Shown here: in pieces, positions 17,282 to 25,317 of the stretch | Layout: each line of letters starts with the position of its first letter | How positions within the stretch are numbered: position 1 is the first letter of the stretch | Origin: Allobosea sp. Root381 | Lineage (GTDB): Bacteria > Pseudomonadota > Alphaproteobacteria > Rhizobiales > Beijerinckiaceae | Assembly: GCF_001429395.1 (NCBI RefSeq) | Contig: NZ_LMJT01000043.1 | Location: forward strand, 64,627 to 128,626 | Length of the DNA: 64,000 nucleotides | Direction: 5' to 3' | Notes under the pieces: generated by a model | Databases searched by the model: none | Seen by the model: only the letters and a program-made list of their open reading frames with translations | Told to the model about the DNA's origin: nothing | Program-made: the position numbers and the translations under genes

Positions 17282-18153
17282 GCGCCCGCCGCCGAAAGAT
17301 GGTCCAGCAGGATGCGTGCGGCGCGGTCGAGCGGGGCGCCGTCGCGGTGATGCGCATAGGCGGTGACCAGGGGGCTGTTCTCGAGCGGGCGGACGGCGAG
17401 CCCTTCCGTCAGGCCGCTGCTGATGACGAAGCCGTCGACGACGGCGATGCCGACGCCCTCGCGCGCCAGATGACAGGCCGTGTCGGTATGCCGGACGGTG
17501 ATCGCGATCCGGTCGGCGAGGCCCGCCTGGCCCAACGCCTCCTGGAAGCTGTCGGACCGGCTGACGCCGTCCGGGCCGTAGCTGATCAGCCGCGCGCCTT
17601 CGAGATCGCCGCGCGTCAGCACCTCGCTTTCGGCAAGCGGATGCGCCTCGTCGAGTACGCAGACCAGCGGGCTGCAGCGCAGCGCGATATCGCTCAGGCC
17701 CTCGACCGCCATCGGGCCGTAGGAGATCGCAAGATCGGCCTCGGCGGCGCTGAGGTGGTCGCGGACATGGTCGAACATCACCTCGACGGCGGCGCGGTCA
17801 TCCAAGGCCAGGCGCGCGCCGGCGATGGCAGGCGGCAGGATGCTGTGGGCCAGGCCCGGGACGGTCGCGATGCGGAGCCGGTCGGCCATGCCGACGCGGA
17901 TCATGTCCGCCTCGTGGCGCGCCCGGCGCAGCGCCGCGAAGCTCGGCCGCGCCAGCCGGGTCAGTTCCAGCGCCTCGGGCGTCGGGGTCAGCCGCCCCTG
18001 GACGGTCGCGACGAGACTGAGAGCGAGCTCCTGCTCCGCCTGCCGCAGCGACTTGATGACGGCGGACTGACTGATGCCGAGGCCCTGTGCGGCCTCGCCG
18101 GTGCCACCCAGCCGGACGAAGGCGTCGATCACATGCAGGGCGTTGAGCTTCAT
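17278..18153 (-). CDS. LysR family transcriptional regulator (upstream of a pair)
   Basis: A 291-residue LTTR with HTH GLGISQSAVIKSLRQAEQEL near residues 20-45 and a ligand domain starting RLRIATVPGLAHSILPPA. It is the same length as its co-translated partner, which suggests an old duplication followed by strong divergence. It is 117 nt from, and divergent to, the ABC binding-protein gene, the typical LTTR arrangement for an autoregulated activator. Confidence 0.88.
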   Translation of the reverse strand: MKLNALHVIDAFVRLGGTGEAAQGLGISQSAVIKSLRQAEQELALSLVATVQGRLTPTPEALELTRLARPSFAALRRARHEADMIRVGMADRLRIATVPGLAHSILPPAIAGARLALDDRAAVEVMFDHVRDHLSAAEADLAISYGPMAVEGLSDIALRCSPLVCVLDEAHPLAESEVLTRGDLEGARLISYGPDGVSRSDSFQEALGQAGLADRIAITVRHTDTACHLAREGVGIAVVDGFVISSGLTEGLAVRPLENSPLVTAYAHHRDGAPLDRAARILLDHLSAAGA

Positions 18154-18270
18154 CGCGCCTATTCCATCCGGTCGAAGAACTTGCCGAATGTTTCATTGGC
18201 GAGACTAGGCACGGCTGTGGGAGGGTGCAAGCTGCCGCCACGCAGCAGCGGCCAAAATCAGGGGATCTCC

Positions 18271-19797
18271 ATGACCACATTCCGCTCCATGGTGTCGGCC
18301 GCCGCGCTCGCGCTCGCCGTGATGGGCCCGGCGCTGATCGTCGCACCTTTCTCGGCCTCCGCACAGGGCGTGCTGAAACTGGCGCAGACGCAAGACCTGA
18401 TCTCGCTCGACCCGATCGCGACGAGCGACAATCCCTCGATCCACGCGCAGCTCCTGATCTACGACACGCTGCTGCGCCCCAGCACGGACGCGACGAAGCT
18501 GGAGCCCGGCCTCGCCGAGAGCTGGACCGTCAGCGAGGACGGGCTGACCTATTCGTTCAAACTCCGCGAGGCGAAGTTCTCGGACGGAACGCCGGTGACC
18601 GCCGCCGACGTCGCCTTCTCCCTGAAGCGGGCCGGCAGCGACGCCTCGAACTGGAAGCGCTTCTTTTCCGGCATCGACACGGTCGAGACGCCCGACGAGC
18701 GCACCGTCGTGCTCAAGCTGAAGAAGGTCTTCACCCCACTGCTCAACAATCTCGCGCTGTTCTCTTCGGCGATCCTGCCGCAGAAGGCCTTCGAGGCGGC
18801 GCCCGACAAGTTCTTCGAGAAGCCGATCGGCTCCGGCCCCTTCACGGTCGCCGCCTGGAACAAGGGCCAGGGCCTGTCGCTCAAGAAGAACGCGCATTAC
18901 TGGCAGCCCGGCAAGCCGAGCCTGGACGGCGCCGAGATCCTCGTCCTGCCCGAGGGCAACAGCCGCGTGCTCAAGCTGCAGGCCGGCGAGATCGACGCCG
19001 CGCTGGAGATCCCGCTGAACCAGATGCAGAGCCTCGGCCGCTCCGGTGCGATCAAGACCGAGGTCGCAAACGTGCTTCGCACCGACTTCGTGCTGCTGAA
19101 CACCAAGAAGAAGCCCTTCGACGACGTTCGCGTCCGCCAGGCGCTGAACTACGCCATCGACAAGGAAGGGCTGGTCAAGGCGCTGCTCTACGGCGCAGGC
19201 AAGGTCGCGAACTCGCCGATGCCGCCGATGGCCTATGCCGACCCCGACCTCAAGCCCTATGCGCATGATGTCGCCAAGGCCAAGGCCCTGCTCAAGGAAG
19301 CGGGCTATGCCGACGGCTTCAAGACCTCGCTGCTCGTACATTCCGGCCGGCCGCTGCACCGCCAGCTCGGACAGGCGCTGCAGAGCGCGCTCGGGCAGAT
19401 CGGCGTCACCGCCGAAATCCGGCTCGTCGAGGGCGGCACCCACTGGTCGACCACCAAGGCCGGCGACTACGAGATGGCGGTCTCCTATGCCTCGAGCGAC
19501 ACGATCGACCCTGACCAGATGGCCGGCTTCCTGATCGTCAATCCCGAGCGTGCCAATGCCTACCACACCGAGTGGAAGAGCGAGCGCGTCAACGAGCTCT
19601 ACGAGAAGGAGCGCGCGACCAAGGACGGGCCGGAGCGCGGCGCGATGTTCAAGGAGATGGTCAAGCTCGCCCATGAGGGCGCGCCCTCGATCTTCCTGTT
19701 CTATCCCGGCACATCCTACGCCCATCGCAGCAATGTCAGCGGGTTCGAGGTGCTGCCGACCGGCAACTTCCGGCTGGAGGACGTCAAGCTGAAGTGA
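18271..19797 (+). CDS. ABC transporter substrate-binding protein, peptide/nickel family 5 (DppA-like)
   Basis: A 508-residue periplasmic binding protein of SBP family 5. The Sec signal covers about residues 1-31 (ending FSASA). The family core is plain: LDPIATSDNPSIHAQLLIYD, LAESWTVSEDGLTYSFKLRE, FSDGTPVTAADVAFSLKRA and VRQALNYAIDKEGLVKALLY. It captures di- or oligopeptides or other amino compounds for the two downstream permeases. No ATPase gene follows. The start is the ATG that gives a signal peptide. Confidence 0.92.
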   Translation: MTTFRSMVSAAALALAVMGPALIVAPFSASAQGVLKLAQTQDLISLDPIATSDNPSIHAQLLIYDTLLRPSTDATKLEPGLAESWTVSEDGLTYSFKLREAKFSDGTPVTAADVAFSLKRAGSDASNWKRFFSGIDTVETPDERTVVLKLKKVFTPLLNNLALFSSAILPQKAFEAAPDKFFEKPIGSGPFTVAAWNKGQGLSLKKNAHYWQPGKPSLDGAEILVLPEGNSRVLKLQAGEIDAALEIPLNQMQSLGRSGAIKTEVANVLRTDFVLLNTKKKPFDDVRVRQALNYAIDKEGLVKALLYGAGKVANSPMPPMAYADPDLKPYAHDVAKAKALLKEAGYADGFKTSLLVHSGRPLHRQLGQALQSALGQIGVTAEIRLVEGGTHWSTTKAGDYEMAVSYASSDTIDPDQMAGFLIVNPERANAYHTEWKSERVNELYEKERATKDGPERGAMFKEMVKLAHEGAPSIFLFYPGTSYAHRSNVSGFEVLPTGNFRLEDVKLK

Positions 19798-19840
19798 GGC
19801 CGGGGCGGCCTCGCGCCGCCCTGCCCCCTGGCTGCTGATC

Positions 19841-20776
19841 ATGCTGACCTACATCCTCAAGCGACTCGTCCAGCTCGTGCCGGTGCTCTTCGGCATCACG
19901 CTGGCCTGCTTCTTCCTGCTGCGGGCGTTGCCGGGAGATCCGGCAACGCTTCTCCTCGGCGCGCGCGGCGGGCCCGAGGAGATCGCGGCGATGAAGCAGC
20001 GGCTCGGCCTCGACCTGCCGCTGTGGCGGCAATACCTGCTCTTCCTCGGCGACATCCTCTCCGGGAGCCTCGGCCGCTCGGTGGTCTATGGCCAGCCGGT
20101 GACGAAACTGGTGCTGGAGCGCCTGCCGGCGACCTTGTGGCTCGTGGCCTATTCGACCGTGATCGCGGTCGTGCTGACGATCCCGCTGGCGCTGTGGTCC
20201 GCGGTGAAGCGCGACCGCCCGGCCGACATCCTGATCAAGCTCGTCTTCACGGTTCTGCTCGCGATCCCCTCCTTCTGGCTCGGGCTCGTGCTCGTCGTCG
20301 TCCTCGCCATCTGGGTGCCGCTGTTCCCGACCTCGGGCTACGGCAACGGCGCGCTCGAACGCCTGCACCACCTGACGCTGCCGGCCTTCGTGATCGCGCT
20401 GGCGACGGCGTCGCTGACGATCCGCAGCCTGCGCAGCGGCATCCTCAACGTGCTGGGCTCGGACTACGTCACCACCGCCCGCGCCAAGGGCAACGCCACG
20501 GCGCGCACGATGCGCGTCCATGTGCTGCCCAATGCGCTGATCAGCTCGATCTCGGTGCTCGGCGCCCATACCAGCTGGGTGATCGGCGGCACGGTGGTGA
20601 TCGAGACGGTCTTCGCGCTGCCCGGGCTCGGTTCGCTCTTCGTCGAGTCGATCTTCGCCCGCGACTACCCGATGATCCAGGGGCTGACGGTCGTCTTCGC
20701 CGTCCTGGTGGTCCTGATCAATCTCGCGACGGACATCGCCTATGCGCTGGCCGACCCGCGCATCCGGCTGGACTGA
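19841..20776 (+). CDS. ABC transporter permease, DppB-like
   Basis: A 311-residue inner-membrane permease. The N-terminus MLTYILKRLVQLVPVLFGIT is typical of DppB proteins; six TM helices follow, and the EAA loop that contacts the ATPase reads LGSDYVTTARAKG near residue 205. It is 43 nt after the binding-protein gene and 4 nt before the partner permease, in one operon. Confidence 0.92.
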   Translation: MLTYILKRLVQLVPVLFGITLACFFLLRALPGDPATLLLGARGGPEEIAAMKQRLGLDLPLWRQYLLFLGDILSGSLGRSVVYGQPVTKLVLERLPATLWLVAYSTVIAVVLTIPLALWSAVKRDRPADILIKLVFTVLLAIPSFWLGLVLVVVLAIWVPLFPTSGYGNGALERLHHLTLPAFVIALATASLTIRSLRSGILNVLGSDYVTTARAKGNATARTMRVHVLPNALISSISVLGAHTSWVIGGTVVIETVFALPGLGSLFVESIFARDYPMIQGLTVVFAVLVVLINLATDIAYALADPRIRLD

Positions 20777-20780
20777 CGCG

Positions 20781-21593
20781 ATGAGCAAGCGCCGCCTCGA
20801 TCCGACGCTCCTCGTCGGCCTCGCCATGCTCCTGCTGCTCTGCCTGTTCGTCGGGCTCGGGCAGCTCTGGACGCCGCACGACCCCTTCCTGGTCGACTAC
20901 GGCAACACGCTGCAGCCGCCCTCGGCGAAGCACTGGTTCGGCACGGACGATCTCGGCCGCGACGTCGCCTCGCGCGTCATGGCCGGCGGGCTGGTGGACC
21001 TGCGGGTCGCGCTGGTCTGCGTGGCGGCCCCGGCCGTCCTCGGCATCGCGATCGGCGCGCTGTCCGGCTTCGTCGGCGGGCGCGTCGACACGGTGATCAT
21101 GCGCATCACCGACATCTTCTGGGCCTTCCCTTTCCATGTGCTGGTGATCGCCATCGTCGGCGTGCTCGGGCCGGGCGAGGCTAATCTCTACCTCGCCTTC
21201 CTGCTGGTGAACTGGATCTCGTTTGCGCGCATCACCCGCGGCGAGGTGCTGGTGCTGCGCGAGCTCGAATATGTGCAGGCCGCGCGCAGCTTCGGTTCCA
21301 CCGACCGCCGCATCATCGCGGCGCATATCCTGCCCAATGCGGTGACGCCCGCGATCGTCTTCGCCATGGCCGACGTGGTGCTGACGATCCTGGCCGTGAC
21401 CTCGCTCTCCTTCCTCGGCCTCGGCATCCAGCCGCCGACGCCGGAATGGGGGCTGATGATCGCCGACGGCCGCCAGTTCCTGTTCGACGCCTGGTGGATC
21501 GCGACCGCTCCCGGCCTCGCCATCATCTACACCGGCGTCGCCTTCGCCCTGATCGGCGAGGGCCTCGACACCGCGCTCCGGCCCAAGGGCTGA
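20781..21593 (+). CDS. ABC transporter permease, DppC-like
   Basis: A 270-residue inner-membrane permease with the DppC pattern: one N-terminal helix, then HWFGTDDLGRDVASRVMAGG and the EAA loop LEYVQAARSFGSTDRRI. It pairs with the DppB-like subunit. The ATG at 20781 follows the previous stop by 4 nt. The two ATP-hydrolysing subunits (DppD/DppF) are missing from this locus, so they must be shared or encoded elsewhere. Confidence 0.92.
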   Translation: MSKRRLDPTLLVGLAMLLLLCLFVGLGQLWTPHDPFLVDYGNTLQPPSAKHWFGTDDLGRDVASRVMAGGLVDLRVALVCVAAPAVLGIAIGALSGFVGGRVDTVIMRITDIFWAFPFHVLVIAIVGVLGPGEANLYLAFLLVNWISFARITRGEVLVLRELEYVQAARSFGSTDRRIIAAHILPNAVTPAIVFAMADVVLTILAVTSLSFLGLGIQPPTPEWGLMIADGRQFLFDAWWIATAPGLAIIYTGVAFALIGEGLDTALRPKG

Positions 21594-21628
21594 GGCGCTT
21601 CTTCCTTCCGCCATATCGCGAGACGGCC

Positions 21629-22552
21629 ATGAGCTTCTTCACCGACAATGCCGAACTGCAGCGGATCGGCGCGCTGCTCGAGGCGCATGCCGCCCCGATC
21701 TATGCCGCGCGTAACATTCCCATCGAGCAGTTCGCCTATGTCCTGCTCCGGCCCGGAGCGGATGGCGGCAGGCCGCAAGGCGCGGCCCTGCGCGCCGACT
21801 GGCGGGCCTATCCCTGCTCGCTGGTGAAGGTGTTCCACCTCGTCGCCGCGCAGCTACGGCTCGAGGACGGCCGGCTTTCCGCGCATGCCGAACTCGACCG
21901 CGCCATGCGCGACATGATCCTGTGGTCGTCCAATTCGGCGACGAACTACATCATAGACCTGCTCACCGGCACGACCGGCGACACGCTCCTTGACGAGGCG
22001 GAGATGGAGCGCTGGCGCGAGCGGCGCCAGGAAATCAACCGCATCTTCGCCGGGCTGGGCTGGTCTGAACTCGCCGGCATCAACCTCGACCAGAAGCTGA
22101 TGGACGACCTGCGCTACGGACGCGAGAAACAGGCTCTCGACCACTCGCCTGTCGGGCACAACTGCCTGACGCCGATCGCCATGGCACGGCTGATGCACGA
22201 GATCTTCAGCGAATCCGCCCTGCTGCCGCCGGCGCGGCTCGCCATCATCCGGGACTTTCTCGCCCGCGACGCCAACAGCCCGGACCGCGGCCGCGGCGCC
22301 TATCAATTGCTCGGCTATCTCGGCAGCACGCTGCCGGAGGGAACCCAGATCTGGTCCAAGGCCGGGCGGACGCGCTGGCTCGGCGACGAGCGCGCCCAGT
22401 TCCGGCGGCACGACGCCCTGCGCGCGATCCTGCCCGGCGGGCAGGACTTCGTGCTCACCGTCTTCACGCAGGGCGAGGCGATCGCCGAGGATGACGGCTT
22501 CCTGCCGGCCCTCGGCGCGATCGCGGCGGCAGAGATCGCAAAGACAGGCTAA
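21629..22552 (+). CDS. Serine hydrolase, class A beta-lactamase-like
   Basis: A 307-residue protein with the serine beta-lactamase/DD-peptidase triad layout: S64-x-x-K67 in YPCSLVKVFHL, S-S-N at about 100-102 (ILWSSNSATNYI), and K-A-G in IWSKAGRTRW replacing the usual K-[ST]-G. There is no signal peptide, so it is probably cytoplasmic, unlike true beta-lactamases. Location 35 nt after the permease suggests it acts on the imported compound, for example as an amidase or peptidase; inference only. Family members are annotated loosely as serine hydrolases. Confidence 0.75.
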   Translation: MSFFTDNAELQRIGALLEAHAAPIYAARNIPIEQFAYVLLRPGADGGRPQGAALRADWRAYPCSLVKVFHLVAAQLRLEDGRLSAHAELDRAMRDMILWSSNSATNYIIDLLTGTTGDTLLDEAEMERWRERRQEINRIFAGLGWSELAGINLDQKLMDDLRYGREKQALDHSPVGHNCLTPIAMARLMHEIFSESALLPPARLAIIRDFLARDANSPDRGRGAYQLLGYLGSTLPEGTQIWSKAGRTRWLGDERAQFRRHDALRAILPGGQDFVLTVFTQGEAIAEDDGFLPALGAIAAAEIAKTG

Positions 22553-22576
22553 CGTCGTCCGCGCGACGACTGCGGC

Positions 22577-23356
22577 TCAGTACGTCGCCCGGCCGCCCGA
22601 CAGGTCGAAGATGCCGCCGGTCGCATAGGAGCACTCGTCCGAGGAGAGCCAGAGCACCATCCGCGCCACCTCCTCGACCTCGACGAAGCGCCCCATCGGG
22701 ATGCGGCCGAGGATCTCGGCGCGGCGCTCCTCCGAGATCTCCTTCGCCATCGCCGTCTCTGCGGCGGAAGGCGTGATGGCGGTGACGACGATGCCGTCCT
22801 GCGCCGTCTCCTTGGCGACGCTCTTGGTCAGCGCGAGCAGGCCCGCCTTGGAGGCGGAGTAGGCCGCGGCCCGCGCCATGCCCTCCTTGCCCTGGATCGA
22901 GGCGATGTTGACGACATGGCCGCGCAGCGGATGCGGGGTGAGCGAGGCGCGCGTCGATTGCTGGCGCATGCGCCCGACGACAGCGCGCGTCACCAGATAG
23001 GCGCCGAAGAGATTGACCTGCAGCACACGCTGGAAATTCTCCGGCGAGGTCTCCCAGATCGGCTTCACCTCGCCGAGCACGCCGGCATTGTTGATCAGGA
23101 TATCGACCCGGCCATGGCCGTCGAATGCCGCCCCGGCCGCGCGGTCGACCGCCAGCGCATCGGTGATGTCGACGATGCGGACTGCGACCTCCCCGCCGAG
23201 ATCCGCCGCGGCCTCAAGGAGCGCCGTGCCATTCGCGTCCCAAAGCTCCACCTTGGCCCCGGCGCCGAGCAGGGCGCGGGCGATGCCACGACCGAGCCCG
23301 CCCGCCCCGCCGGTGACGATGGCGAACCGGCCGGAGAGATCATAGGTCGCGCTCAT
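22577..23356 (-). CDS. SDR family oxidoreductase
   Basis: A 259-residue classical short-chain dehydrogenase/reductase: nucleotide loop VTGGAGGLGRG at residues 14-24, NNAG at about 90, catalytic Ser in VVNIASIQGK and YSASKAG (Tyr/Lys) near 165. C-terminal IPMGRFVEVEEVARMVLWLS is typical of FabG-like enzymes. The Asp in WDAN after beta-2 suggests NAD(H) preference. Substrate unknown. Convergent with the hydrolase gene. Confidence 0.88.
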   Translation of the reverse strand: MSATYDLSGRFAIVTGGAGGLGRGIARALLGAGAKVELWDANGTALLEAAADLGGEVAVRIVDITDALAVDRAAGAAFDGHGRVDILINNAGVLGEVKPIWETSPENFQRVLQVNLFGAYLVTRAVVGRMRQQSTRASLTPHPLRGHVVNIASIQGKEGMARAAAYSASKAGLLALTKSVAKETAQDGIVVTAITPSAAETAMAKEISEERRAEILGRIPMGRFVEVEEVARMVLWLSSDECSYATGGIFDLSGGRATY

Positions 23357-23467
23357 CAGCCGGCTCCAGGCGGTCTTGGTCGGTTTTGGTCCGGGGGAGG
23401 AAAAGCCCCGCAGGAATAGGGCCCGCCACGGTCCGGCGCGTCAAGCTCGGCGCACTTTGCCGGGGCC

Positions 23468-24613
23468 TCAGCCCAGCATGTTGCGCAGGACGCGCATGAA
23501 GACGCGCGAGCCCGGATCGATCAGCGCGTCGGGGAAGTCGAAATCCGGATTGTGCAGCTTCGGGGAATTCTCGCCCGAGCCGAGCTGGAACATCGCCGAC
23601 TTCGCCCCCCGCCCGAACAGGCCGAAATCCTCCGAGCCGCGGCTCGGCTCGGTCTCATCATGCGGGATGCGCTCCTCGTCGAAGGCCTGGCGCAGCAGCG
23701 CCACCGCCTCGGCGTCATTCTCGCAGTGGTGGAAGACGTCGTGATACTCCAGGGCGATCTGCAGGCCGTCGGCGGCGGCGATCTCGCGGACCAGCGCCTC
23801 TGCACGCTCGCAGAGCGCCCCCATCTGCGCATCCGCGACGGTGCGCAGCGTCGCCCAGATCTCGGCCCGGCCAGGTGCGATGCCGAAGGCGGCCTCGCCG
23901 ATGACCGCATGGGTGACGGTGACGAGCGCATAGGAGGCGTCGAGCTCGCCACCCGGCCCGAGGGCGGTCAGCGCCGGCATCAGCTGCGACACCGCCCGCA
24001 TCGGCGAAACGCCGTGCTCAGGCGTCGAGGCATGCGAGGTCTCCCCCGTCAGCACGATCTTCAGCCCGCGCGAGGCGCAGTTCGCCGGCCCGGCCGAGAG
24101 CCGGGCGTGGCCGAGCCCGAAGCCGGGCTTGTTGTGCAGGGAGAAGGCGTAGTCGGGCGCGATCTCCGCGAATTTCGGATCCGCGATCACCGCCGCGGCG
24201 CCAGCGCCTGTCTCCTCGGCCGGCTGGAACAGCAGGATCGCGCGGCCGCGCTTCGGGCGCTGCCGGCCGAGCCCGCGGGCAACGGCCGCAAGGATCGCGG
24301 TGTGGCCGTCATGGCCGCAGAGATGCCCCTTGCCGGGGACCTGCGAGCGATGCGCGCTCTCCGACAGTTCCTCGATCGGAAGGGCGTCGAGCTCGGAGCG
24401 GATCATAACCGTGGGGCCGGGCTCGGCGCCCTCGAAGATCGCCGCGACGCCATGGCCGCCGAGCTCGGTGACGACGCGGTCAGGCGCGCTCGAATCGAGG
24501 AAGCGTGTCACAGCCAGCGCCGTCTCGCGCTCCTCGCCGGAGATTTCGGGCCTGCGATGCAGCGCCTGCCGGAAAGCGACGAGATCGACGACATCCTGAT
24601 TCGTCAGGAACAT
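23468..24613 (-). CDS. M20 family amidohydrolase (carboxypeptidase Ss1/hippurate hydrolase-like)
   Basis: A 381-residue metallo-aminoacylase/carboxypeptidase of the M20D type. Motifs: LHRRPEISGEE near residue 18, GHLCGHDGHTAIL (metal Cys/His ligands) near 95, FQPAEETGAGA with the catalytic Glu, and C-terminal GSEDFGLFG. It removes acyl or amino-acid groups from N-acyl or N-aminoacyl substrates. The start at 24613 gives the normal M20 N-terminus; a longer in-frame stretch upstream is not homologous. Single gene; possibly co-transcribed with the SDR 111 nt downstream. Confidence 0.88.
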   Translation of the reverse strand: MFLTNQDVVDLVAFRQALHRRPEISGEERETALAVTRFLDSSAPDRVVTELGGHGVAAIFEGAEPGPTVMIRSELDALPIEELSESAHRSQVPGKGHLCGHDGHTAILAAVARGLGRQRPKRGRAILLFQPAEETGAGAAAVIADPKFAEIAPDYAFSLHNKPGFGLGHARLSAGPANCASRGLKIVLTGETSHASTPEHGVSPMRAVSQLMPALTALGPGGELDASYALVTVTHAVIGEAAFGIAPGRAEIWATLRTVADAQMGALCERAEALVREIAAADGLQIALEYHDVFHHCENDAEAVALLRQAFDEERIPHDETEPSRGSEDFGLFGRGAKSAMFQLGSGENSPKLHNPDFDFPDALIDPGSRVFMRVLRNMLG

Positions 24614-25002
24614 GAAAACTCCCCCGGCGTAAGCGCCGCCTGCTTCGTTGCGCCGGAGACTGCATCGGCCGCCCGCCCCTTCGCAAGCCGCACTGAGCGC
24701 GCAGGCGACATGCTTCCGCCCCCCTCGACGAGACGGGAAACCGACGTCCTCCGCCCGCAATATCGGCGAAATCGACGCGTCGCGTGCCGCGCTCACACGT
24801 CGCCATGCGCGTCTCCGGCGCGCATGGCGAGCCCCTCCGGAATCCGAATCGACAACGAAGGGCTGACAAAACGGCCGCGCTGGGGCAGCTTGGACCTATC
24901 GGAGACGGCCGGCCGGGCATGCCGACAAGGAGTCACGGGCCCATCGGCGGGCCGTGCCGTCAGCCATTTTCAGCACGCAATCAATCGGAGGTTGGTTTCA
25001 TC
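24614..25002. other. Noncoding gap with a strong perfect hairpin
   Basis: About 390 bp divergent region between the M20 gene and the small lipoprotein gene. The only clear structure is a 12-bp perfect inverted repeat at 24800-24830 (arms TCGCCATGCGCG and CGCGCATGGCGA, 7-nt loop). It has no T-run, so a regulatory or structural role is as likely as a terminator. No gene of convincing composition is seen. Confidence 0.5.
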
Positions 25003-25317
25003 ATGAGTCGCGGATTCATCGTCGCAAGCGCCGTCGGGCTTGCCCTCTTCACCGCCGGCTGCGTCGGGCAGTCGCGCGTCGTCGCGCCCTTGGCGCCGCC
25101 CGCGCCGGCAGGTGGCGGCCCTGCCTCTGCGAAGCTCATCGCCGATGACGGCCAGGGCGGCCTCACCCTGCCCGACGGAACCCAGGTGCAGGTCGATCAG
25201 CGCGGCGGGTTCACGCTGCCGAACGGCGAATATGTCCGCCGCGACGGCTCCGGCGCGCTCAACCTGCCGAACGGCTCGCGCTGCGTGCCTACGCGCGGTG
25301 GCTTCGCCTGTCCGTGA
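25003..25317 (+). CDS. Small lipoprotein
   Basis: A 104-residue protein with a lipoprotein signal (SAVGLALFTAGC; Cys about residue 20). The mature part is a Pro/Gly/Ala linker followed by short near-repeats LTLPDGTQV, FTLPNGEYV and LNLPNGSRC, which probably form a small beta-sheet. It ends with two Cys (CVPTRGGFACP). Its 3' end overlaps the convergent monooxygenase gene by 29 nt. Function unknown. Confidence 0.7.
   Translation: MSRGFIVASAVGLALFTAGCVGQSRVVAPLAPPAPAGGGPASAKLIADDGQGGLTLPDGTQVQVDQRGGFTLPNGEYVRRDGSGALNLPNGSRCVPTRGGFACP

Noticed and set aside
22577-24613. SDR and M20 genes as one pathway with the importer
   Set aside because: They are on the opposite strand and show no shared motif or overlap with the importer operon; linkage is not supported.
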